64,000 nucleotides of DNA. Source: Cryptomeria japonica (lineage: Eukaryota; Streptophyta; Pinopsida; Cupressales; Cupressaceae). Below are positions 35,883 to 46,417 of the stretch, piece by piece. The notes under the pieces are model-generated. The model was not told where the DNA came from. It ran no database searches and worked only from the letters and a program-made list of their open reading frames with translations. How positions within the stretch are numbered: the first letter of the stretch is position 1; every line of letters starts with the position of its first letter. The DNA lies in the NCBI RefSeq assembly GCF_030272615.1, contig NC_081409.1, forward strand, positions 619,716,255 to 619,780,254, read 5' to 3'. The translations under genes and the position numbers were made by a program.

Positions 35883-37719
35883 TTTAGCCCCCACTTTAGC
35901 GGTCATATGAACACTACGTGCATATGTAAGCTAAAGTACAGGAAAGTAAACATTATTTGAAAAAGGATATATCCATAAGTCCATCGAACGAAGCCCCCAG
36001 CGGTATCTGCAGTACACAGTTAGGAACCGCACCCTACAAAACACGCGTTAGATCACAAAATCACCTAATGCTTACTAAGGAAGGTGATGAAAATTCGAGG
36101 GTAGCTATATGCCCCCCCTGTTTCGACTTGCTAATTTTAGTGAGTTGAAATAGGGTATCATGTTTACCACTTCAGATTGTTAAAGAATATTGATGACAAA
36201 TGCTCACAAGAAGATTTGATATGAGATCAAAAACTAATGGAGAATCATTTGGTAAGAAAGAGGACTAAATCTCAATTCCAACACAACAAAGAGTGCGAGG
36301 GTTTGAGAGTTCTCTAACACAAGATGAAGGATGTAAATGGAAACAAAATGCAAAGAGAATAAAAGATAAGGAAAAAAGCATGAATACACACATTGGTGAT
36401 CCATGAGAAGAATAGTGAGAGAGAAAACATGGACTTCTCGCCCCTAGATCTTGTCTAGGTGATCCGAGGGACAAAGGACATGGAAAACTAGCCCCTAGAG
36501 TCTGTCTAGGTGATCCATGTAAGGGAGGAGAGTGAGAAAGTCTAGCCTTATGCCGCTAGTTCCACTCAACCTCATGCATGTGTGTGTAAGGGAGGTTAGA
36601 AGCACCTCATAGGAGTCTATGCCCGAGTGTGCTACAACCTATATATGTATAGTACAAAAGCGTGACATCTCGCTCTAAGAGTCTGTGCTCTGGTTCCGAG
36701 AATAATCACCTTGCATAAAAGAAAAATGGAGACATCTCGCTCTAAGAGTCTGTGCTCTGGTTCCGAGAATGACCCATTGCTCAAAAAGTGTAATGTTTAT
36801 GTCATAAGCAAAGTAGAACAAGGATACCTACCTTCATCACAAAAGAAGATACCCCAAAAATGCAACAATGTCATAGATCCAAGCAAGAGAGTTTTTTACT
36901 CTTTTAAGCAAGGATAAGATAGTTGAAAAGGGATATCTTGTAGTATGTGTAAAGGAGATCCTTAGAGGAGAAGAGATCTTTGTACAAAAGACACCTATCC
37001 TCGAGAGGAATTGTCTTATACAAATATAACATCTTCTAGAATAAGACAAAGAAGAGAATAAGAATGCAATACTTCCTTCTTTTGCGAGGTGAAAGTGATT
37101 CTTAATGAAGGATGACGCTCTTTTTAACCCAATTGGGAGAGTGAATTCATTATGGATGTATTTTACCAAGTGCAAAAGAGATTGTAGTCAAGGACTTACA
37201 CCTCTTGTAAGAGAGAATCCTTGAACAAACAACAACAAATACATACAAGGAATAACATCAAGTAATAAAGTTCACACCATCCACGAAATAGGAAAAAGTG
37301 GATCCTTAGATAAAAATAAGAAAAGATCATTGCCTCCCAAGGATAAGGACAATGAGAAGGACTTACACAATCTTCTAGGGAGAGATTTAGACATAAGCAA
37401 AATGTACTACATACTCACATGAGTTCATGCCAGCAAGACATTAGTGTATGTAAAATGCTCCTCAGAAGAAGTGGGTAGGATAAGAAAGAGAATACACGTC
37501 TTCTCCCATATCTAGGAAAAGAGAATTCTAAAGCAAAGATGATCAATATTTCCACACTATTACCCCATAGGAACAAGAGATAACATAGAAAAATTAGTCT
37601 ATTATGTTGCTTCAAAAATATGATTGCACTTGAAATTGTACCATCATGAATGACAATGAGCCCCCAGTAAATGAGCTACCAATGTCACATAATGATGAGC
37701 AACATAATAGCCATTAATG
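35883..37719 (-). other. 3' untranslated part of Gypsy-like family 1
   Basis: About 1.8 kb between the ORF stop and the 3' LTR. It has a tandem duplication of about 67 bp (near 36,662 and 36,729) containing CATCTCGCTCTAAGAGTC, and repeated GTCTAGGTGATCC motifs near 36,450-36,515. No coding frame is supported. Confidence 0.5.
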
Positions 37720-40700
37720 TTATTTAAAGACATGATAGATTGAATGAGGTATTTGAATATGACATGCTAAATGCTCAACTATAAGTGAGATCAAAAACAT
37801 GTATAAAATGATAAAAATTGAAGAAGAAAAGTCACAAGAAATCTTAGAAGAGGGATGAGTGTAATCTATTAGAGCCTTATCCCTGGAGGAAAGGACTTTA
37901 TGATGAATAGGAGATAAAGATTCATAAGTGGATTTAGAAATTTGAGGGGATTCATAAAGAGATTTGCTCATCGCCAAGATTTCCTTATGAGGGGAATGAG
38001 AGTTGATAGAAGTAGAAGATGATTTAGTTGGAGTGAGATCATCATCACTACTAAATATAGAATTCACATTGAGAGATGGTCTTTTAGATGCTTTGGTGGG
38101 CTTAGAAAGATTATATCCAAGTCCAAATGAATATTCATGCATGTTATGTTCTAAAGGAACTTTAATTCCTTGTTCATTTGTGCCACAACCATTTCCACTA
38201 TAGCCACTCTTAGCCAAAATATGAAAACCATGACCATAATGATTAGCCATTTCAGAAAGAAAAGGTGTTTTTTCATAAGACAAAGAATCAAATTCTTCAG
38301 AATTAGAGGTGTGAGGAGAAGGATTTTGAGAAGCGGCCACAAAATTATTGCTCATAGGTTCAGGTAAGACTGATTGATCTCTAGTTTCTTCCTTCTTTTT
38401 AACTTTAAGCTCTCTAGGAGGAACCCTATACTCACCTACAAAGGTGGGATTAAAATCAAGAGATCCCCAATCGTCTTCTGTGAGAACCTTCTCAGGATTA
38501 AAAGCCTTTTCATGTGTAGATTCAAGTTGAGAAAAATCTTCTTCAGGAACTTCAAACTCATCCAAAGAATTTTGATTATCAGAGGGTGATGATTCATCTA
38601 TAGGTATCTTGTTTAACGAGTCATCACTAGAAGAGGAAGGCTTAGAAGAACCCCCTTTGGAAGTAAATGTTTGTAAACAAGCTTGAAAATTAGTATCACC
38701 TATCAAGGTATATGTCTTATTATTATAAATAAATTTAACTTGTCTATGCAATGTAGAGGGGACAGCTTGCATACTGTGAATCCAAGGTCTCCCTAATAAC
38801 AAGTTGTATGTTAGATTTCCCGACATAACATGGATAGGAGTAGGCAAAGTAATAGGTCCCACTGTGATGGGTAAGGTGATAATACCTAATGAAGACTTAG
38901 CCCCATTATCAAAGCCTCAAATGGGATGAGAGTCGGGCTCAATAAGGGATGTATCCACATTCATCTTATGCAATAGATTAATGCTACACACATTAAGGCC
39001 AGAACCATTATCTACCAGTGTTCGTCTTATAGCAGTGTCATTTATGATAACCACAATCATCAAGGGATCATATTGATGTTGAATTTCACTAGTAGGTAAC
39101 TCATCTTGAGTAAACACAATTTGAGCTTTAGGATTCATCACAGAGTTAACCAAAGACACTATATTACTAGATGTATTAGGTGGAGGAACATTCAAATATT
39201 TCAAGGCATCTTGTAACATTCCATGATGACCGGAAGAAGTTTGGATCAAATCCCAAAGGGATATCTTAGCAGGGGTAGCTTTAAGTTGTTCTATGAGATC
39301 ATAGTCCTTACCGAGAACTTGTGAAATACGAGGAGCTTGAGGAAGAATAGGTTGGGAAGGAGGAAGTGAAGTTGGGATAACTGGAGGAGGATTAGGTTGC
39401 CTATTGTTTCTTGTGTTATAGGTGTGAGCAACCGCATTATAACTCTCTCTAGTCAGTTGCTTAGCATACTCATAAGGGCTCTTAGTAGAATAACCTCCTT
39501 GCACAATAATAATAGGTTTCTTGGGAGTGCAAAAAGAATCATTAGCATAACCACCTTGAACCACTAAGATAGGCTTATTTAAAGGTTGAGAATTTTGAGA
39601 AGGACAAGCACCTTGGATAGTGAAGAGAGGTTTGTTAGGTGTTTCATTTACATGTATCAAATTGATTGAGGATGGTTTAGGGGAATGAACAAAAGTGTTG
39701 GAAGAATTGTTGATAGTCTTCTCTTGCACTAAAATCTCATCACGGATTAAATCAATTTTAGGAGAGAGACAAGGGGTAGGCATTGATGTTCCAGTAGGAA
39801 AAGTAATACTAGGAAAGGTCATATCATCCTCTATCATCAAAGGATCTACATGGGGAATAAACTCTCTAGGAGAAGGATCAACATTACTCTCTAAAGTCTC
39901 ACTTTTGAGATGGAGATCTTTGAAAGAGATGTTAACCATCTTGCTTTGAACTAGGGTATCCTTATGAGTAGAACCAAGTTGAAGAGAGGGAGATGCTTTA
40001 TTTTTAGAGGGAGAATAATTGAGATTCAAGGAAGGTGAGAAACTATCAAGGGGGTTTTCAATCTTGATTTCATCCCCTTTGGCTAGGGTTCTCTCATGGG
40101 GTAGAGAATAATCTACACCTTCTTCTAATGGTTCATCCCAAATAGCGAAGTTGTTGAAAGGAATGCTTGAAGTATTGTTAATTTCGGGAGAGGAGATAAC
40201 ATTGTTTATTAATTCCTCATCCTTAGGAGGGAGAGCATCAATAGATGTGTTAAACCCATCCTCTTTCCTCAAAATATGTTCAATATGATCTTTAGGGGAG
40301 AGAGAATTAAGGAATTTGCTTATTATTTCATCTTCTTTCTCTAAGGGATGCTTATGGGTAAGACAAACTTTAGGAGAAGGGTAAGCATTTATCATTAATT
40401 CATCATCTCTAGTTGGAATTTTGTTGGAAAAGGAAATGCCATCACTAGGAAATGTAGGGATAATGTCATCTTCTTGCACAAAAGGATCCTCACGAAGGGA
40501 GTGTTTTTTAGGAGGGACATGAACATATTTCTCCAAAGATTCATGCTTAGGAAGGAGATCTTTGAAAGAAGTGTTCATAACCTCTTGTTGCACTAACATG
40601 CCCGCATTGGAAGGACCAACTTTAGGAGAAAATAAGTCAATGTCCATCAATAAATCTAGGGAAGGTGAAGTAACATTAAGAAAGGTGTTTATGATATCAT

Positions 40701-40926
40701 TCTCTTCCTTTAGGATAGATAAATAGGAAGGGCACATTTTAGGAGAATTGTCAAGATCACTCTTAAAGTCTTCATCCTTAGAGAATGGGAGAGTCTCAAA
40801 GGGATCAGAAGCAACTCTTTTAGGTACTAAAATGTTGTTATAGATGGGGGGAGGTTCTTTAGGACAAGGAAAAATTGAAACAAGGGAAGCTAACCCATTA
40901 TCACATCTATGAAATGAATGCATCAT
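37720..40926 (-). pseudogene. Family-1 gag/protease-like polyprotein with G-patch, one stop
   Basis: A frame of about 1,069 codons, broken only by TGA at 38,917-38,919. Residues 1-420 are low complexity with a repeated block of about 90 residues (the NTSFKDL and NISFKDL copies near residues 110 and 325). Around residues 560-600 LKATPAKISLWDLI resembles the segment before the protease in plant Gypsy polyproteins. The protease-like domain follows, with TLVDNGSGLNVC (DNGS instead of DTG/DSG) and LLLGRPWIHSM. A G-patch-like motif (HGFHILAKSGYSG, then EQGIKVPLEH) lies near 38,125-38,250. The Retrotrans_gag core is not evident. The replaced active-site residues suggest the protease is inactive. Confidence 0.75.
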
Positions 40927-41271
40927 GACAACAATTTTCCTTTTTCAAATGATAACACATGCAAAATAGAAGGAAATGTTTAATTTTAACCAATACAAGC
41001 ACTTAGAATGTAGATTTAGAAAATGAAATTTATGATTCAAATGAGTTCCTAAATCAGATTTGAAATTATTGATCCCAATTAAGCTATCGACAAGCTCAAC
41101 TTTGAATTGACAAATTAAGGTTTTTAGCAAAAATTTCTTCCAGATTTTTGAATCTTGCAAGAAATTAAAACTTGTAAATACAAATTTGATTTTGAAATAG
41201 CATAAACACTCAAATTTGAAAACATAAATTAGAATTAGAGAAGATTGAAATTCACGTCGGGTTCACCAAAA

Positions 41272-42945
41272 TGTGTGGGGGAAAAAGTGACACTAAGCAA
41301 ACATGCCCTAATCTCACTTTCAACCACACACTTGTGGAATACGAAAGAGCCTAGAGGTATCACACAATTGGCTACTTCTTTTTGTGGAAGAGAGAGCCAC
41401 GAGCTACCTATTAGGATTTCTATTCATTTGTTGCAATTGAAAGATAAAATGATGCAAGTTCAATCCCTAACCCCAAAGTGCAAGTATGAACTAATAACAA
41501 GATTGCAGAATTGAACTTAATCAATGGAAACCTATAAACACAAGGACAAGACAAGAATGTAAATGCATACCCGGTGTTAAAATATGAGTGAAAATATTTG
41601 GGACGGGGGCGCGGGCGCCACTGTCCTGATTGTGCCCCTAAAACTGCTCCTGAAAATGCTATTTTGCAACCTGAAAAGCTGTCAAAATGCTGAAACTTGC
41701 TGTCTGACAGAAGGACCAGGGCACCCAGCACCCCTGTCCTAGGGACCAGGGTGCCCAGCGCCCCTGTCCTGGCAGGACTAGGGCACCCCATGCCCCTGTC
41801 CTAGTCTTTTGCTCTGAAACTTGGTGTGGAGTGTTGTCTCGGTCTGCTTCTTTCGGATTTGCAACTTGTGGCATCGTCCAAATTTTGAAACCTGCACTTA
41901 TATCTGAAAAGGTGTGGTGGGAAGCTATATAGGGTTTTGCCTTAGTCAAACCCCCACTTTGGTGATTTCCACCTCCATGAATAGCCAAGTTGTATTGTAA
42001 AAGTAATGTGTGTGCAGACCTTGTGTGTGTGTAAGATCCTAAAATGCAAGCAAACAAACTAGAGCAACCTAGAAAGTAAACCCTAATTGCTTGTAAATGA
42101 TAATGTAAATGCTCTAAATCAATATGCAAAGTGATCTAAAGCATGAATACAAGTGATATAATGAGGCTTATGCAAAGACATGAAAACAACATGAAATCAT
42201 ACCCAACCCCAAGGGAGGGGTAGAAGCCAATCTTCAGTCGGTAATCCCCTATTGTTCTTCAATGTCTTCAAAGCCCTAAATGGATGAATGAAATTGATGA
42301 ATGCTTGATGGATGGATCTTGAATGTTGTTGAAGTCTTCAAAGATCTGCTCTTTCGCTGCATAGAAGGCCCTTGAAAACCAAAAATCGGATCCTTTCTAA
42401 TGAAGAAAGAGAGCTCTTATATATGAAACCCTAGGTCTTAATTTCAACTTTTGGCCAACCTAGAGATTGGATCTCCCACCAATTTCTTGGGGTTAAGCTT
42501 TATTTTATGATTGGATCGTGCTCCTAAGATTTCGGGAAAAATGTCTGGGACCATGTGCACGCCGGGCGCCATGGTCCCGAACGACTTTTCACCAAATTTT
42601 CAGGGCCGTCGGATATGATGATTTTAGAGAGAATCCCGAAGTTACAGCTGATTTCGAGATGTTTTGACCCCCGAAATCAAGCCCCCAAGTTCAAAATAGG
42701 ACCTAATTAGGGTTTTTGATTAAATGATGTATTGGAGGAATAAAATGAAAGGGGCACACTTTTAATGAAAGGGCCCAACTTTATGATGTGGAAGATGATG
42801 AAATAAGACCTTAGACCTAATTAATTTAATTAATTAAGTGCTAAAGGGGAAATGCAATGCAAAATGCAAAATGCGCCAAGGCGGGTGCTAAACTAGGTGT
42901 GAAATTGTACCACCCTAGCAAGTGCGTACAATTTACGACACTACA
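41272..42945 (-). repeat. Family-1 5' LTR
   Basis: GC palindrome modules near 41,600-41,628, 41,713-41,812 and 42,546-42,580 match those of the partner LTR. The two LTRs differ by a few percent by eye. Confidence 0.9.
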
Positions 42946-44794
42946 GGTAACATTTCCTTTTGAACACTACTACTTAACACTTATCCCAAACTCCACAAAT
43001 CTCTTCTTTTCAATGATATAAATTCCATTCCTTCATAGTTAAATCATATAAACATATGATTGAAAACAACAATTTAAACCTTGACAAAAAGGGCACATGA
43101 AGGTACAAGGCAGGTCGGGCCCCAAAGTGGGTTCGACTAAAAAAAAATTTGTTTTCATTTAACTGACCTTTGAAATACCTCAAGCACCTTGAACATGCCT
43201 CTGAAATCGGTCGATACCATTCTTGGATCAATAAACTGAGTTTCACAACTTTCAGTCACTTGCGCCACATTTTTGCATTTAATCCCAAAGACGTATTTTT
43301 CAAACTGGTCAAAACACCTTTCTAGACTTTGCATACTGACAAGCGTGTACTTTGATATATAAAAATTAACTCTGCCAAGCCGTTTCTCAAGACAAATGCT
43401 GAGTGAAGAAATATTAATGGTCAAAGATGACCAACTAGCTTTGTCATGCGAACCTGATAAAGTCAATAAGCAGGGAACTCATGATGCCTTTCTTAAAAAT
43501 ATCAAACGATCTTCATAGACCCTCAAATCTGAGGCATAGGTACTTTGAAGTATGGATCAAAACTTAGAATGCTCAGTTTGATTGGGAAGCTGATAGGGTA
43601 CAAATAGTGCGCTCAGGAAAATAGCCACTTTAACTGATGTAGCAATGAAAATACAGAACACTGAATAAGGTGGCTCAAGAAACCCTTTTGAAAACTAATC
43701 AAATGGATTGGTAGGAGCTTGAAATTTGAAACATAGCTTGTCTTTTATACCAAAAATAGTTCCTTTTATACCTGACATGACATTCACCAAGGCATATTTT
43801 ACAAATGTGCAAAGCGAGGCTCTGACTAGCTCCTGAAACAAGGACTTATGCAAACAGTAAACTGCAAATGGATTGAGCTTGCCAAACTGAGAAATTGGAT
43901 TGAGAGGGACTTGAAATTTGTCATGTACACTAACTTTTATGCATATAATTCAATACACCTTTAATTTCACCATGAAAATCAACAAGTAAAAAGTTATGGG
44001 CACTCAAAGTAGGCTACTTAATAAAATCTGCATTTGCACCTAACATGCACTTTCAGCTCACCCCTTGAAGTGGGTACCTGATAAATTGATCCAAAATGAA
44101 TTCTGAAAGTTGCAAAACACTTCATAAGCCAAATGAAAGGTATAGGACACATTTCCCAAGCCTTACCCTTTGATAATTAATTGGCTCCATTTTACCCTCT
44201 TTCTAACTAGGCCATTCAAGTTGACTCATTTTATGGTCATTTGGAAATGCAGAGAAAAAATTTGAAATGGGCCTCTCAAATTCACCAAATTTAATGAGTC
44301 CCAACAAGAGGTTTGGTGAGTCCTCGGTTGGATTCACTTAGTGTACATAAAAGGGAATGTATGGATATGGTTGGAAATCCCACACCGACAGAGGTAAGTG
44401 AGAAAGAGTCCTTTGCACATACATTAAATTGACTTGTATCTATTTTTGATACTTTCAAAGTTGGTTGGGATACTTATCTTGAGCTATTGGATAAGACTTA
44501 TCTAAAAATTTGGAAATTTGTTAAGCTCTGGTAAGATATTTTTGGGATATTCATTTTACAGCTTTTTGGATCTTTGACTTTCTTTTTACAATTTTTGATG
44601 GAATTGATGTCAAAGGGGGAGTGATATAGATGTGAAAAATAATAGGAGTTGTATACATTAGGGGGAGACATGGAGTATGGAGTATTTTGCATTGATGAAT
44701 ATTCAGCTCACGGGGAGCAGGCAGGATGAAATCAGCTGATTAAACCTTGACCATTTTTCACATGAGTGTTTCCATCAATGCCAACGGGGGAGAT
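42946..44794. other. 3' interior of the host LTR element
   Basis: Non-coding for practical purposes. The minus-strand frame 43,155-43,466 shows no known motif. The final 15 bp are the purine tract before LTR B. Confidence 0.4.
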
Positions 44795-45724
44795 TGTTGG
44801 CAATTGACACTCAATTGGTTGGTTTCACTATCTTGTCATTGATGGAAACGTGGTATCTTATTTTGGCTTCATGTTTTGGTTCAGTTGTGTACCAACTTGC
44901 ACTTCACCAACACTGGAAGGATAGAAGGATTTCTTTGGTTACCGGCAATGCAGGTCGACATGGTTTAGAATATGGTTATCGGGATTGGAGGTCGACATCT
45001 GTTGGATCCGACATGGGCAATTGTTTTTGTTATTCATTTATTTATGTTAGCTAGCCGACATGTAATTTGATATTGTAATAATCTTTGTAAGCTGACATAA
45101 GGCATGATAAGTTGTATACGATATATAGGTCAATTGGATTAGAACATTTTTATATAGATATGGTGATGGATATGTGGATCTGATATGATGTGAAATACAT
45201 CAGAGAGATCATGTATGTAAGGATATTTTGTAAGGGTTATTCCAGTAAAGAGATTAGGGTTTCAGACCAGAACAGACAGAGCTTAAATCAGAATTGTATT
45301 CTAGCATAGAAGATGCTATCTTAGCAGTTTAACACTTCTCCAAATTGTAGTCTGGATTTATACGTAGTTAGTGAGGCTCCTTTTGTAATTGAGTAGTGTG
45401 CTCTAGGCTGTAAGCCTTCCTGCAAGTGCAAGCCCCTTATATTTTGTAATATCTCTTCATATGGCTAGTATATTGATATTGTGGGTCACAAATCCCAATG
45501 TGGTTTTTCCTCTTTGAGGTTTTCCACATATAATTATGTGTGTTGTGATTCTCATTTATGTAATTGGCTTATTGGTTGCTTTACTTCTTTCAATTTTGTA
45601 TGTACCAGTATACCGGTTGGTGTATGCATGTTTTAATAAGGCTAAAATTGATCATTCCAGTATAACACTGATTCACCCCCCCCCCCCCCCCCCCGCCCCC
45701 TCCTCGTGTTATTGGATTCCAATA
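44795..45724 (+). repeat. 3' LTR (B) of the nested host element
   Basis: 930 bp. It carries a run of 19 C from 45,676, then G and five C, probably slippage-prone. It ends CCAATA next to the duplicate GAGGC. Confidence 0.75.
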
Positions 45725-45945
45725 GAGGCAATCTACATTTCAATTGCAAATGAATTATAGTTAAATGCATAGTTATGTTGTTAATTGTGAATTATTTTTT
45801 ACAAAAGAATTCTAACTTGGGTTTTGAATTGTGGTTTTGCAACCATCTACAAAGTCGTGCACTACATCAAAGAGGCTTGATTTTGATGATCCACCACAAG
45901 TTTAGGATCATATAGTGTTAGTTGTGGTCATAGAATGACCAATAC
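45725..45945 (+). pseudogene. 3' part of the split unknown gene
   Basis: Directly after the LTR, GAGGCAATCTACATTTC continues the frame cut at 20,946 (SADE joins AIYISIANEL). A second block from about 45,838 (TSKRLDFDDPPQV, a TAG where Q fits, then HIVLVVVIE and a stop at about 45,938) looks like the last exon. The intron acceptor before it reads TTTTGCAA where TTTTGCAG is expected. The family is unknown. Confidence 0.5.
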
Positions 45946-46079
45946 ATGTATATATTCTACATTTTTATTGTATATCAATTTGGACATGGCATATGCCACA
46001 TCTTTGTAATACTTGTATTGACTTGGGAGACATGACTTTTTTTAATATATATATATATAAATATTGATATTCGATCCAA

Positions 46080-46380
46080 TAAATGTGTACTAAGTTCATT
46101 ATTGTTTATTCATTGTATTTCATGGCTATCCTTTTATAAAGTTAATTGAACATTTGTCTATGTAATCAACAATATGAATATAAACAACAAAAATCTATGA
46201 TATTAAACATTGCAATCATGGAATATGATTTGATAAAATTTCTAAAATGTTGAATTAACCCTACAAAACTCCTTGTATTCAGTTCATTATTGTGTATTCA
46301 TTGTATTTTGTGGCTGCCCTTTTATAAATTTAAATGAATATTTGCCTATGTAATCAACAATATGAATATAAACAAAAATA
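46080..46380. repeat. Two copies of a ~115-bp repeat
   Basis: About 46,083-46,195 and 46,264-46,377 share TTCATTATTG, TATTCATTGTATTT and CAACAATATGAATATAAACA in the same order and spacing. They are separated by about 70 bp of AT-rich DNA. Located between the split gene and the tandem array. Confidence 0.7.
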
Positions 46381-46397
46381 TGTGTGTGGTGCGAGAG

Positions 46398-46417
46398 CAC
46401 CCTCACCCTTGTAGTGG
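46398..46417 (-). repeat. CACTA-like terminus next to the tandem array
   Basis: The minus strand reads CACTACAAGGGTGAGGGTGC, the typical start of a CACTA (En/Spm-type) terminal inverted repeat. It abuts the first array monomer exactly. The small hairpin GGTGC-GAGA-GCACC lies just inside. I could not find a matching partner end with a shared 3-bp duplicate; CACTACTAAAAAT at 18,692 is a weak candidate. Confidence 0.3.

Larger units (their letters stand above)
34210..42945 (-). mobile_element. Gypsy-like LTR element without reverse transcriptase (family 1)
   Basis: The LTRs are 34,210-35,882 and 41,272-42,945 (about 1,673 bp each). A perfect 5-bp duplication GGTAA lies at 34,205-34,209 and 42,946-42,950. 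On the minus strand the 5' LTR is followed by TTTTGGTGAACCCGACGTG, a primer-site-like sequence also used by the element at 49,599. AAGTGGGGGCTAAA precedes the 3' LTR. The interior encodes one long protein with an aspartic-protease-like fold but no reverse transcriptase, RNase H or integrase. It is therefore a non-autonomous element and sits within the older LTR element. Confidence 0.9.
20947..45724 (+). mobile_element. Old LTR retrotransposon, nested, interrupting the unknown gene
   Basis: The LTRs are 20,947 to about 21,829 (A) and 44,795-45,724 (B). Both begin TGTTGGCAATTGACACTCAA and end in a C-run plus GTGTTATTGGATT. The purine tract AACGGGGGAGAT lies just before LTR B. The flanks are GAGGT (20,942-20,946) and GAGGC (45,725-45,729), a 5-bp duplication with one change. 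Removing two later insertions (22,949-29,705 and 34,210-42,945) leaves about 9.3 kb. The interior holds a decayed long reading frame of unknown type but no recognisable gag, protease, reverse transcriptase or integrase, so it looks non-autonomous. The LTRs differ at roughly a tenth of positions over their first 250 bp by eye, so it is older than the elements inside it. Confidence 0.75.

Noticed and set aside
39695-39949. Plus-strand frame inside family-1 polyprotein
   Set aside because: Antisense shadow of the long minus-strand coding frame.
43010-43466. Minus-strand frames after the family-1 element
   Set aside because: Opposite to the host element, short, with no motif and no splice evidence.
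45676-45700. Long C-run as a functional signal
   Set aside because: Both LTRs have a C-run of different length at this point; slippage of an LTR-end tract is enough to explain it.
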